A DNA stretch of 64,000 nt, from the NCBI RefSeq assembly GCF_019397265.1, contig NZ_CP068985.1, positions 7,351,001 to 7,415,000 on the forward strand, given 5' to 3'. Positions 10,201-17,532 of this stretch are shown piece by piece. The translations under genes were made by a program, and so were the position numbers. The DNA is from Nonomuraea coxensis DSM 45129 (GTDB taxonomy: Bacteria; Actinomycetota; Actinomycetes; Streptosporangiales; Streptosporangiaceae). Within the stretch, counting starts at the first letter, position 1. Each line of letters opens with the position of its first letter. Under the pieces are notes generated by a model, which saw only the letters and a list, made by a program, of their open reading frames with translations, ran no database searches and was not told where the DNA came from.

Positions 10201-13200
10201 AGGGGATGCGCGCGGACTCGGCGGCCCACCAGCACCTCGTGGCGTTCCTGAACGTGCGCAACCTCGTCGGCCACCCGAAGCTGCTGAACCGGCCGCTCAC
10301 CACCTCTCTGGCGGTCCGCCCGCAGGGGGTGCCGACCCGGTCGGCGCTGTCGGTGTCCGCCGAGACGGGCGAGGCGGAGGTGCTGGCCGTCGTCGACCAC
10401 GTGAGCGGCAACATCCTGTTCGGGCTGAACAGCGCCGGCGTCTCCTGGGGCGGATCCAGCGGCGTGAACGTCGGCGCCTCCGTCAGCGGCGCCGACCTCG
10501 ACGACGACGGGGCCTCCCGCGACGGCGGCGCCCTCGGGCTGCCCTCCCGCTCCGGCGGCACCTCCGAGTCCACCTCGCTCCTCGACATCTGGGGCACCGA
10601 GGAGCTGACGATCGAGCACGGCCGCCAGTACATCATCCGCGCTCCCGTCGACCTCGCGCTGACAGGGGCGGAGAGCAGGATGTACGCCCTGCCCGCGGAG
10701 AGCCGGCAGCCGGTGGGCGAGGTCCGGACCTCCAAGGCGCAGGGCACCGCGCTGTTCTCGCTCCCCGAGTACGACGCCCTGCTCATGTACGCCGAAGGCG
10801 ACGTCGCGCTGCCCGGCCGTCTGGTGGGCGACGCGATCGAGCGGTTCGTCAACGGCAGCCTCACCCTCGACCAGACCCTCGCCGTGCCCCTGGTGCAGCG
10901 TTACCTCCAGGACCTCACCGCGGCGCGGGCGGCGGGCGCGGACGTGGGGTACGCCGCCCGGCACACCCCGGAGGTCCTGCTCGCCAAGATCATGGAGGTC
11001 ACGGGCCTCGGCCCGGCGGCGACCACGGCCCAGAAGGGCGGCGTGGACCAGCAGCTCGACCAGGCGCTGCGGGACGCGGCGACCCACATCGAGAACTCCA
11101 GGGACGTCGTGCTCGCCTCCTCCTACGACCGGTCACCGGGCCTCGGGGCCACCGAGTCCCTGGAGGCGTCCGACGCACAGGGCAACCCGGTCGACCCGCT
11201 GGACGCGGCGCTCGACGCGGTGGACGCCGCCTACCCCGGCATCGCGGAGGTCAGCCCGACGCTGCGCGAGGAGGTGAGCACCGACTTCTCCCGGGAAGTG
11301 CTGATCATCCACCTCATGGACATGTGGTCGCGGACGGGCTATGAGAGGACCTACCACGTACAGGCCGGGGCGCAGCACACCCGGGCCGAGGAGGTGCTGG
11401 TCCGGGCGCGGCTGGTCTACGACCACGAGGGCGACTCCCGGCGGGGCTGGATGCTCTCGCACACCTCACAGGCCGGCAGCATCCTCCAGCACTACCGTTA
11501 CTTCGACCGGACGAGGTCCGCGTCCTACAGCGGCTCCTACTCGGGAGGCGTGGACGCCAGCAGCGCGGAGAACGGCGAAGGGCAGGGCCTCGGCCTGGTG
11601 ACGGACCGCAATTGGTCGTACGCGGTGTCGGGGAACCAGCAGGAGGTGCGGCTCCTGCGGATGAGTCAGTTCGCCGGGCACTACCGGGTGGAGCAGAAGC
11701 CGAGGCTGGTCATCGAGGTCGAGCGGCGGCAGGTGCGCAAGAACAAGGTGGCCCGGACCGCCGCCAAGCTCCTCCGCAGGGTCCGCTACACCAAGGCCAC
11801 CTACAGCGCCAGGATCGTCCGGCGCATCCGGACCGGCATGATCGTCAGCGCGGCCCAGGACCCGGGCCCGGTCGCCCTCACGCTCGACCCGCGACGGGTC
11901 GAGCTGCATCCCGGCCACTTCCCGCAGGGAGTCTGGGAGGACCCGCACAAGCCCACCCTCCTGAAGGTCGTCACCGCGCAGTTCACGAAGATGCTGGGCG
12001 AGCCGGCGGTCGCGGAGCGCAGGAACGAGCTGGTCAGGCGGCTGTCCCCGTCGGGGCTGGTGACCGCGCTGGAGCGGATGACCGGGCCCGACGGGCATGT
12101 CGAACGGGTGTCGCGGCTGAAGTTCAAGGACCAGGGCGCCCAGGTCAAGATCCAGGCCCGCCTGTCGGACCTCACCGTCGTCGCCGGGCCGTACGAGGCC
12201 GAGAAGGGCGAGGTGGACCGGGCGGCCGACGCCACGAACACCACCGTCTCGCGGGGCCGGGTGCTGCCCGTCGGCGTGGGCGGCAACGCCGGCCACGCCG
12301 ACACCGGCCTGGACGGCGGCATGCGGGTGGGCGAGCAGTCGTCCGAGAGCGTGTCCGACCACCACGGCGCCCGCCGCGAGCGCAGCAAGTTCGAGAGGGG
12401 CCGCCTCTACGACGTGCGCCTCCGGGTGGACTACGACCTCACCTTCCAGTACGTGGCCCGGCTGCGCGGCCAGGACGAGCGGGTCGTCGGCCTTCCCGTG
12501 CACCTGACCGGCGCGACGAGCGGCGAGGTCGAGGTGACACTGACGGAGCACGAGCTGGCGGAGCTGCGGTCCCGGATGGAGAACGGCGTCCGGCTCACCT
12601 CGCCGCCGGTCGTACCGGAACGGACGGTCCCCTTCGTGCCCGCCCAGAACGTGCGCGGCCTCGTCCAGCTCGTGGAGCTCGCCCGCCTGGCCGCCCGTGA
12701 GCGCGGCCAGGCGGTCCGCGTGGCGGTCCGCGAGGCGGACGGCGTCCACCGCTTCCTGGCCTTCCCCGACGGCTCCCTGTTCAGCCTGACCCCGGACGGC
12801 GGGTTCGCCCAGGCGCTCGCCACCGTCCCGCCCGCGGTGCTGGCCGCCGCCGACCGTACCGGCCTCAACCTGCGCGAGGTCTTCATGAACCCCGGCATGC
12901 CCGGCACGTTCACCCAGCAGGTCGTGGCCGAGCTGGTCACCCGCGGCACCTTCGTCGTCGCCGACAAACCGGCGTGGCCCGTCGAGCACGTCAGCGGGCA
13001 GGCGGCGGTGGGCGGCAGCGTCGGCCAGGGCATCACGGCCGGCGTGGCCTCGCCCGCCATCGAGAACACGCCGCTGTCCAGGTCGGGACGCCCCGACGGG
13101 GACCCCGACCTGACCCTGGCCGAGCTGCGCGCGCAGCCCGTCACCGCGGCCGACCTCGGCGGCGCCGCCTCCCGCGTGACCTGGCACGGGGACGATGCCG

Positions 13201-14906
13201 TGACCATGCGGTTCGCCGCCGCGCCCGACCAGCACATCCGCATGGTGGTGGGCGAGCCCGGCGAGGGGCTGAACGGCTCCACCGAGCTGCGCGCGGGCAC
13301 GCCGGACGACCCGCACGTGGTGCGCATCTGGCCGCGCGTCCACCCGGACGTGGGGTCGTCGGTCCTGGTGCACGAGTTCTCGCACATCGCCCAGGAGGTC
13401 GCGGCGATCACGGCGGGCGCCCCGCAGGGCGTCGTCAGGCCGTCGCTGTCGCCCCAGCAGGCGGAGGGCACGGATTTCTGCGTGGTCCCCCGGCTGGACG
13501 AGCACGCCCACCTGTCGAACAAGTGGCGGGCGGCCACGGACCCGGCACGGCGGGAGCTGCTGGCCGACGCGATCGACGCCATCGCCACCGACCTCGAACG
13601 CCGCGGCCACACCCCGCCACCGCCGCCGTGGGGCACGGGACCGCGCGTCCCCGTGGCCGACCGGTCGCAGGGGCGGATCGCGCGGCTGCTCAACGCCGAG
13701 ATCACGGCGGGCCTGGACACCTCGGCGGCCGGGCTGTCCCGGCTGGCCGAGATCGCCGGCGTCGCCGGGCTCGCCCCGGTGCCCGGCCGGCCGGGCGAGT
13801 TCGCCGTCACCACCCGGGACGGCACGTTCACCCTGGCCCTGGAGCCGGCCCCGGCGGGCACGGCGGAGGTCCGGGTCGCCGGGGACCGGCCCGGCCGCCT
13901 GACCCTGCGCGTCCCCCCGAACCCGGGCCACGAGGCCACCGTGTCCGTCGCCGAACACCTGGCCACCCACGCCGCCACCCTCCCCACCGCCTCCGCCGCT
14001 TCCCACCCCGCTACCTCTCCCGGCTCCGCCGCTCACGGAACGGCGGCGGCGCCGGGCGGCCCCGACGCGGCGGCGCTGGCGCGGATCCGGGGCCTCGCGG
14101 TCGCGGTGAACGAGGGCGGGCACCGCGGCGCCGCGGCGGCGTTGCGGGCCGAGGCGGAACGGGCGGGACTCGCGCCAGGACAGCCAGGCGCGGCGGCCGG
14201 ACTGCTCGCGCTGGCGCGGACCGGCGCGCTCACCTCCGAGCACGTCGCCGCGATCAGGAACCACCCGGCCCTGCCGGAGGCCGCCGCGGCCCAGGCTTTC
14301 GTGCGCGGCGCGGCGCTGATGGGCGCCCGCGTCCACCTGTACGGCCCGGACCTCGCCGACCTGGTGCTGCCCGGCCGCCCGCCGATTCCCGTCGAGGTCC
14401 GCCCGGACGGCGCGGGCACGCCCGACCCCGGCGTCCTCACGGTGCGGGTCGACCCCGCCCGCACGATCGGCGCGAACGAGCGCGCCGCCGCCGCGACCGC
14501 CGCCGCCGCGGTCGCCCGCGCCCAGGGCCGGCCGGACGCCGACCTCGCGGCGCTGGCCGAGGTGCACGAGGCCGTCCGCCAGGTACGCTCCGCCACCGCC
14601 GCGCAGCGCCCCGCCCGGCTGGGGGTGCTGCACGACCTGCTCGCCGCCTCGGGCCCCGGCGTGTGGCGGCTGATCGCCGCGCCCGTCGCGACCGAGCTGG
14701 GCACCCTGGCGGCGGGCCCCCGCCCGGTGGACCGCCCCGCCCGCTACGCGCGGGCCCGCAGGCTGGCGGACACGACCGGCTGGAACCCGCCGGAGCAGGA
14801 GTGCACCTGCCCCGACGACGCGCCGTGCCGCTGCGGCCTGCGGCCGGGCGCGCGGGGCCGCCCGAACTCGTGGAACCCGGACGAGCAGCAGCGGATAGGG
14901 GCATGA
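4245..14906 (+). CDS. Giant 3553-residue CpnT-like multidomain protein with duplicated HExxH-type module
   Basis: Starts at GTG, 9 nt after the WXG100-like gene. Order of parts: residues about 40-130, a WXG100-like domain close to the CpnT N-terminus (LPEWVVSWLIPMLSAGQKWP); 150-370, hydrophobic helices, including one of about 25 residues near 150-175, as in channel-forming N-termini; 385-690, a low-complexity Pro/Gln/Ala linker with many QPEA units; 830-1010, module A containing H915-E-I-T-D919; 1020-1120, a charged coiled coil; 1130-2830, a beta-rich core with at least six Gly/Ser-rich segments; 2950-3110, module B, a relative of module A with H3043-E-F-S-H3047 and D-E-H-A-H at 3085-3089; then an Ala-rich tail and a final cysteine cluster CTCPDDAPCRCG. 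Overall this looks like a polymorphic-toxin or surface-delivery protein. No nuclease or NAD-glycohydrolase domain could be recognised at the C-terminus. Module B looks like a zinc metallopeptidase fold; that is inference from the motif. Confidence 0.85.
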   Translation: MASNNTGGFTGNGSQNGGGLPTQVSAVRIDRDVEPVWETEALPEWVVSWLIPMLSAGQKWPEASESGMSKLAAAYEALGSRAVSSAPKAGAATRVVLAGWAAPATADFASRAQFLYGHQGGLAGVAQNAQAYTQQANDFAVETQYSKLSINVAFWVTVVAIAIALYVAFFTAGSSTAIIGPYAAAARAAISRILVRLAMVGGRPLAARQLARVTVLSGATGRSVITRLLASAIGRELIEEIGEEVFLDAVAQYQQIKMGTRTQWDWKKTKAAAIGAGGGAIVGTKLAGPMSRVTQRVPGFAGRALTTGLSNTIASPAGSFVANGLVYGQWQNPFTPDALLGGFFGGAGRTDTISPFNPDVYTALGHPLTSLASAYDAAARADATRAGGAPPGDPAAGSPIAGGPNGSGPNGNGDLTGTAGAANRPGGANPVQVRTAVSTPDRVPASPVATNDLSRNDGARNDGVRNDDGRRTTAGVPDADASTQRRARAAQPAAPDQQPQTPATPDPDRSEQRRTATGQQPQQASQPTSTTTPQPATPAQSAATLQQDAPAQPSASQPAADPARPADPAQPAAASQPETAAAPQPDATTGPQQSAAPAAQPEAAAQPEAVSAPQPDSTPAQPEAAPQPEAASRPEAAPAQPEAVAAARPGDAPAGPQAAAVAQAAGTAGTATRLADDVASAEAPVASVTPAARARTALIGAITADFPGAVLGPTGDLLVPRADGVRAIPAATMNRIRTVLNARAEQVRNLADLQVEASALLLVSQARADLVTDLAPDPTADSAAAPVPATSKPGTVTSHPIPGTRYVTDGRTGPDLTLDEVKNAVAELLARHFLTQGVLSLTWSQDGSTLTVETRDHGTHHFRPVVGGLSSSNLMGETELAEGKNLTRGTDVNNPHVVHFNPRVANDQLSRIWLHEITDTLQEVKAGGRRGRRRAARAEATTDLCVDAQLNELAFLTEKWHQAQTLPEKRLLALDIDGLSRKLAARGQVLPPPPWAPAQDTRTQQTPPLPGTNPTLQQVSDTLDALRHAEQQLQLQVAAKQRSAEEARVEARKATRQAKKALKQHDEARFERARKARQENRVHRATQARHTRIAEAYSAALLRATSTRLKYEQALSAMRYAAQGPSTPPGGVPHATIAQRLTAEALALHQNYLDAMAAALPDLDTLPGAMPTGRLAHLSALTASVNELLASHGATYRFTPDGLERMLRADFHQVASPDGLVLRVGQGAKAVEVRVRLSLSDLVEVLDPGVKASEMMVGLFFQASHIVSATEAGSFGLSRGFNTAVLAQLLPEGEWPQAAMELAGMGLGVDLGALAQFMPDGESLQNAMKLAGVGLGLGSGRNASATGGAGMFAQGGSVADNRSESLLFDAAARWTVDVQTSESGGWQGTRVIDSGAPGDAAAQRLWVSHSYTDAAPDKLTWIDDDKRDPKMPNHVLVSAMTGMEDALTQIMEEAGGEYAQVGTRAHGELRTFMTRLSHRLRDATRPEGLEGVFTVNGEPDLRVVANTRAVLVAAEPVGGRTAEEWEEEVLVDFAATPGGTSAGRSLDAGVSAGPTIGALQEVDGPGRYAPDIGPKVKGSRSGSRSYSATANKQAIHPSVHRKTSPKQAYRLEMHTTFTVERIGRPPVKLPPVRSSVVVSMRESAAYRYGLPVARSALVYQNGRPLIGADGIPVLRGDPRPGPPPGRLPVLPEWLGDGPGQMRGSGPALVQDIDGLDQLRTKVMDELAERGIVPKTVNGVPQYSSNRLERASQILNRQEVLEQLSEHRIRSAYDVLAQAEPDGTGGLGIDLVLHGRNSAPEHYLLRLSLRQDFGDVKYLGYTDSETVVNLDIGSDTSARGISRSRTYAGGGSVAVSDGPEEGQDGLAHEGGVNAGGNRTLTVGSSAGGTTNLVNLDENGGPSSIFSLGHEIQADLVHKGRAETLATAQGRAKLLFAADLLPPDPSAGGPTSVPAPLGPMRGRLLSRARLLHMDVRGLISAAQQVLPEGMRADSAAHQHLVAFLNVRNLVGHPKLLNRPLTTSLAVRPQGVPTRSALSVSAETGEAEVLAVVDHVSGNILFGLNSAGVSWGGSSGVNVGASVSGADLDDDGASRDGGALGLPSRSGGTSESTSLLDIWGTEELTIEHGRQYIIRAPVDLALTGAESRMYALPAESRQPVGEVRTSKAQGTALFSLPEYDALLMYAEGDVALPGRLVGDAIERFVNGSLTLDQTLAVPLVQRYLQDLTAARAAGADVGYAARHTPEVLLAKIMEVTGLGPAATTAQKGGVDQQLDQALRDAATHIENSRDVVLASSYDRSPGLGATESLEASDAQGNPVDPLDAALDAVDAAYPGIAEVSPTLREEVSTDFSREVLIIHLMDMWSRTGYERTYHVQAGAQHTRAEEVLVRARLVYDHEGDSRRGWMLSHTSQAGSILQHYRYFDRTRSASYSGSYSGGVDASSAENGEGQGLGLVTDRNWSYAVSGNQQEVRLLRMSQFAGHYRVEQKPRLVIEVERRQVRKNKVARTAAKLLRRVRYTKATYSARIVRRIRTGMIVSAAQDPGPVALTLDPRRVELHPGHFPQGVWEDPHKPTLLKVVTAQFTKMLGEPAVAERRNELVRRLSPSGLVTALERMTGPDGHVERVSRLKFKDQGAQVKIQARLSDLTVVAGPYEAEKGEVDRAADATNTTVSRGRVLPVGVGGNAGHADTGLDGGMRVGEQSSESVSDHHGARRERSKFERGRLYDVRLRVDYDLTFQYVARLRGQDERVVGLPVHLTGATSGEVEVTLTEHELAELRSRMENGVRLTSPPVVPERTVPFVPAQNVRGLVQLVELARLAARERGQAVRVAVREADGVHRFLAFPDGSLFSLTPDGGFAQALATVPPAVLAAADRTGLNLREVFMNPGMPGTFTQQVVAELVTRGTFVVADKPAWPVEHVSGQAAVGGSVGQGITAGVASPAIENTPLSRSGRPDGDPDLTLAELRAQPVTAADLGGAASRVTWHGDDAVTMRFAAAPDQHIRMVVGEPGEGLNGSTELRAGTPDDPHVVRIWPRVHPDVGSSVLVHEFSHIAQEVAAITAGAPQGVVRPSLSPQQAEGTDFCVVPRLDEHAHLSNKWRAATDPARRELLADAIDAIATDLERRGHTPPPPPWGTGPRVPVADRSQGRIARLLNAEITAGLDTSAAGLSRLAEIAGVAGLAPVPGRPGEFAVTTRDGTFTLALEPAPAGTAEVRVAGDRPGRLTLRVPPNPGHEATVSVAEHLATHAATLPTASAASHPATSPGSAAHGTAAAPGGPDAAALARIRGLAVAVNEGGHRGAAAALRAEAERAGLAPGQPGAAAGLLALARTGALTSEHVAAIRNHPALPEAAAAQAFVRGAALMGARVHLYGPDLADLVLPGRPPIPVEVRPDGAGTPDPGVLTVRVDPARTIGANERAAAATAAAAVARAQGRPDADLAALAEVHEAVRQVRSATAAQRPARLGVLHDLLAASGPGVWRLIAAPVATELGTLAAGPRPVDRPARYARARRLADTTGWNPPEQECTCPDDAPCRCGLRPGARGRPNSWNPDEQQRIGA

Positions 14907-14958
14907 GCGGCCCCACGGAGTCGGGCATCATGGGAGTTCCGCCGGAGAGAGGACGGGT

Positions 14959-15483
14959 ATGGCATTCGCGGTGGCGCGGACGAGGGACGAGGCCCACCTC
15001 TACTTCGACCTGCACCCGTGCGCGTGCGGTTCGGTCGACACCACCTGGCGCAGCGGCCTGGTGAGCGTCGAGGGGGCCCTGGCCAACCGCTACGCCGGCG
15101 TGTGCGAGAGCTGCGGGGCGGCCCGCGAGTACGTGTTCGGCCTGCCGGAACGCCCGGTGATGCCCGACGGCTACCCGACGTTCGGCGGCCCCGAGCCGTC
15201 GGAGCTGCTGGACGCGGGCGAATGGCTGTGGGTGGCCGACCTCACGGCGGGCAACGTCCCCACCGACGACCGGGACGAGGCGCTGCGGTCGCTGCGCGTC
15301 GCGGCGGCGGCCGTCGAGGAGGTCGTCAAGTTCGTGCCGCCGGGCGCGGACGCGGTGCCGGACGACGGGTTCTGGTCCGAACGCGGGCTGCTGGTGCGGG
15401 CGGCCGAGCCGGGCAGGTTCGCGCTCGACCGGCTGCTGGTCGTCCGCGACACCTACCAGGAGCTGGCGGGCCGTTATGCCTGA
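14959..15483 (+). CDS. Zinc-ribbon-bearing small protein, paralogue of the next gene
   Basis: A 174-residue soluble protein preceded by GGAGAGAGGAC about 6 nt before ATG. Residues about 18-45 hold CACG and CESCG, a four-cysteine zinc-ribbon pattern. The C-terminal half has SELLDAGEW, then a helix ending EEVVKFVPPGA, then FWSERGLLVRA. The same order of motifs recurs in the next gene, so the two arose by duplication. They directly follow the giant CpnT-like gene on the same strand with a 52-nt gap. Immunity or regulatory partners of the giant protein is the obvious hypothesis. I do not recognise a named family. Confidence 0.75.
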   Translation: MAFAVARTRDEAHLYFDLHPCACGSVDTTWRSGLVSVEGALANRYAGVCESCGAAREYVFGLPERPVMPDGYPTFGGPEPSELLDAGEWLWVADLTAGNVPTDDRDEALRSLRVAAAAVEEVVKFVPPGADAVPDDGFWSERGLLVRAAEPGRFALDRLLVVRDTYQELAGRYA

Positions 15484-16015
15484 GCGGGGACTGGCGCGTT
15501 CGCTGGTGGAGGCGTACGTGCACTTCGACCTGGTCCAGCCGCAGGGCTCGGCGGCGGCCGAGCTCACGCACGAGCCGGACGGGCTGGTGCTGCGGCTGGG
15601 CGGGGCCGAGGTGCTGGTGCCGTACGAGGCGGAGGAGGCGGCCCGCGAGGAGGGGCTGACGTTCGGCGCGGGCCTGTCGGAGCTGCTGGACCCCGGCCAG
15701 TGGACGCTGGTCGCGGCCACCTACGCCGGCCGGGCGCTGGAGGGCGGCCTGATGTACGCGGCCGGCGTGGCGTCCGGCGAGGACGCCTACCAGCGGGTGA
15801 CGACCAACTGGCGCTTCGCCGCCGACGCCGTGGCCGAGGCGCTGAAGTTCTTCCCCGAGGGGGCCGCCGAGCTGCCGGCGGAGGCGTTCTGGAGCGAGGA
15901 GGGCCGGACGCTGCGCGCGTCGGAGCCCGCCCGGCTCACCCGCGAGAAGCTGGAGCGCGACCTCATCTTCTACCGGCGGAGCCTGACCGACTTCCAGCGC
16001 CTGCGCACCCGCTGA
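15476..16015 (+). CDS. Paralogue of the preceding gene without the zinc ribbon
   Basis: A 179-residue protein overlapping the preceding gene by 8 nt. Shared blocks are VEAYVHFDL (EAHLYFDL upstream), SELLDPGQW, EALKFFPEGAAELPAEAFW and a C-terminal helix REKLERDLIFYRRSL. The region that holds the four cysteines in the upstream copy has none here, so this copy cannot bind the same metal. Its stop codon abuts the stop of the convergent TetR gene: the two TGA codons lie back to back in a TGATCA palindrome with no spacer. Function unknown; probably works with, or diverged from, its neighbour. Confidence 0.75.
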   Translation: MPERGLARSLVEAYVHFDLVQPQGSAAAELTHEPDGLVLRLGGAEVLVPYEAEEAAREEGLTFGAGLSELLDPGQWTLVAATYAGRALEGGLMYAAGVASGEDAYQRVTTNWRFAADAVAEALKFFPEGAAELPAEAFWSEEGRTLRASEPARLTREKLERDLIFYRRSLTDFQRLRTR

Positions 16016-16639
16016 TCAGGGGGCCAGCAGGCCGTGCGCGAGCTGGTCGGCGGCCCAGTCCTCCCACTGCGGCGTGGTCCAGCCGCATTCGCGCCGCATC
16101 ACCAGGAACAGGTCCGGTGACAGGATCCCGACGGTGATGTCGGTGGCCCGGCGTTCGGTGAGGCCGGGCCGCAGGGCGTTCAGGCGGGCCAGGATGGCGA
16201 CGACCGTACCGTGGGCGGTGTGCCGCTGCCGGCTGTTGGCGTCCCATTGGGCGGCCATGCCGGGGTCGCCGGCCGCCGCGTCGCGGACCACCGCCAGGAC
16301 GGGGGCGACCCGGTCGAGGATGACCCCGCTCTCGCGCACCCATCCGGCCACGACCTTCACCGGGTCCTCCGTCGCCTCCAAGGCCGCGAACCATGGGCGG
16401 CTCAGGAGCGGCACAGGCTCGTCGTCCCCGGCGGAGGCGACGTCGACCACGTGCTTGAGCAACTCGCTCTTGGTCCCGTAGTGGAAGTAGACCGTCTGCA
16501 CCGACACCTCGGCCGCGTCGGCGACCAGTTGGAACGTCGTCCCGGCGTAGCCGCGCGTGACGAACAGCTCGCGGGCGGCGTTCACGATGCGGTTTCTGGT
16601 CTCTGCCGAGCGGCGTTTCGGACTTTTCACCTCTTCCAC
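16016..16639 (-). CDS. TetR-family regulator of the divergent VOC-cupin operon
   Basis: A 207-residue TetR-type repressor. The N-terminal helix-turn-helix is typical (RIVNAARELFVTRGYAGTTF ... VSVQTVYFHYGTKSELL) and is followed by a variable ligand-binding domain. It is transcribed away from the VOC gene at 16697, and the 57-nt gap holds a long imperfect palindrome and 13-nt repeats that suit autoregulation and operon control. The start is GTG at 16639; TACCCT lies 6 nt upstream, so transcription may begin at or next to the start codon. A GTG three codons downstream is a possible alternative. The ligand is unknown. Confidence 0.9.
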   Translation of the reverse strand: MEEVKSPKRRSAETRNRIVNAARELFVTRGYAGTTFQLVADAAEVSVQTVYFHYGTKSELLKHVVDVASAGDDEPVPLLSRPWFAALEATEDPVKVVAGWVRESGVILDRVAPVLAVVRDAAAGDPGMAAQWDANSRQRHTAHGTVVAILARLNALRPGLTERRATDITVGILSPDLFLVMRRECGWTTPQWEDWAADQLAHGLLAP

Positions 16640-16641
16640 TT

Positions 16642-16680
16642 CTTTAGGGTAGCACTTTAGAGTGTCACCTTAGAGTCCCA
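16642..16680. promoter_or_regulatory. Divergent operator: 13-nt direct repeats and a TetR-type palindrome
   Basis: Three copies of a 13-nt unit lie head to tail: CTTTAGGGTAGCA (16642), CTTTAGAGTGTCA (16655) and CCTTAGAGTCCCA (16668). Over them lies an imperfect palindrome at 16648-16669 of the form GGTnnCACTnTAnAGTGnnACC (16 of 22 positions symmetric), the usual size of a TetR operator. TAGAGT at 16671-16676 can serve as the -10 box of the VOC operon, and TACCCT on the other strand as that of the TetR gene, so bound repressor would block both. Confidence 0.6.
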
Positions 16681-16696
16681 CTACAAAGGGAGGGTC

Positions 16697-17089
16697 ATGA
16701 CGCTTTTGGGCGGGTTCCACCACGTCAAGCTGCCGATCTCCGACGTGCACAAGAGCCTGGAGTGGTACCGCCGCGTGCTCGGGCTCGACGTGGCGATCGA
16801 GTTCGTCGAGGACGGCGTGCTGCGCGGCGTGGCGCTGACCGACGCCGGCCGTACGCTCATGCTCGCGCTGCGCGAGGAGCCCGACCGGGCCGCCGGTTGG
16901 AGCGGGTTCGACCCGGTCGCGCTGGCCGTGCCGACCCTGCACGCGCTCCGCGCCTGGTCCGACCACCTGGACGAGCTCCAGGTACGTCACTCCGGCATCG
17001 CCGAGGGCAGCGTGGGCTGGCTGATCGGCGGCATCACCGACCCCGACGGCATCGAGATCCGGCTCTACACCCAGCAGGAGCGGCTATGA
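16697..17089 (+). CDS. VOC (glyoxalase/bleomycin-resistance/dioxygenase) family protein
   Basis: A 130-residue protein of the vicinal-oxygen-chelate fold. It starts with FHHVKLPISDVHKSLEWYRR and ends with ITDPDGIEIRLYTQ. Candidate metal ligands are the His in the first strand (HHVKL) and the Glu of GIEIRLY. A GGGAGG ribosome site lies 4 nt before ATG. It is the first gene of a three-gene operon (ATGA overlap with the cupin), divergent from the TetR regulator. VOC plus cupin under a TetR suggests oxidation or detoxification of a small aromatic or electrophilic compound. The substrate is not readable. Confidence 0.85.
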   Translation: MTLLGGFHHVKLPISDVHKSLEWYRRVLGLDVAIEFVEDGVLRGVALTDAGRTLMLALREEPDRAAGWSGFDPVALAVPTLHALRAWSDHLDELQVRHSGIAEGSVGWLIGGITDPDGIEIRLYTQQERL

Positions 17090-17532
17090 GCGCCCTCCAC
17101 CTGCCCGCCGGCAACGGCGCGACCCATCACTTCCTCGGCACCACGATGACCGTGAAAGCGGGAGTGCCGGAGACCGCCGGCGCCCTGACCCTGATCGAAC
17201 AGGAATGCCCGCCGGGCTTCGCCACTCCCTGGCACGTACACCAGAAGGACGACGAGGCGTTCTACGTCCTGTCGGGCGCCGCCCAGCTCTACTGCGGCGA
17301 CCGCACCTGGCAGGCCGGGGCCGGCGACTTCGTCCTGCTGCCCCGCGACCTGCCCCACGCCTTCGCCAACCGCCAGGACTCACTGCTCCGTCTGCTGCAA
17401 CTGACGTGGCCGGCCGGCTTCGAACACTTCGCCGCCGACCTCTCCGGCCGCGCCCCCGACCCTGCCCTGCTGGCTCAGGTGGCCGCCGACCACGGCTACC
17501 GGATCATCGGCCCACTGGAGGAAAAATCATGA
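17086..17532 (+). CDS. Cupin-domain protein
   Basis: A 148-residue single-domain cupin. Cupin motif 1 reads PWHVHQKDDEAFYVLSG, with the two His and the Glu that hold a metal ion. Motif 2 reads PRDLPHAFAN, giving the third His. The start is set by an ATGA overlap with the VOC gene, and its own stop overlaps the next start in the same way. Single cupins of this type act as dioxygenases, isomerases or ligand sensors. With the VOC neighbour, a joint role in one small-molecule reaction is plausible but unproven. Confidence 0.85.
   Translation: MSALHLPAGNGATHHFLGTTMTVKAGVPETAGALTLIEQECPPGFATPWHVHQKDDEAFYVLSGAAQLYCGDRTWQAGAGDFVLLPRDLPHAFANRQDSLLRLLQLTWPAGFEHFAADLSGRAPDPALLAQVAADHGYRIIGPLEEKS

Noticed and set aside
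11466..14633. A 1055-codon open frame on the minus strand inside the giant gene
   Set aside because: It is a mirror of the highly G/C-biased plus-strand gene, rich in Arg, Gly, Asp and His, with no ribosome site and no domain. The plus-strand protein has clear motifs.
2098..16015. Complete type VII (ESX) secretion locus
   Set aside because: Only substrate-like and partner-like genes are present. No EccB, EccC, EccD, EccE or mycosin gene is in the window.
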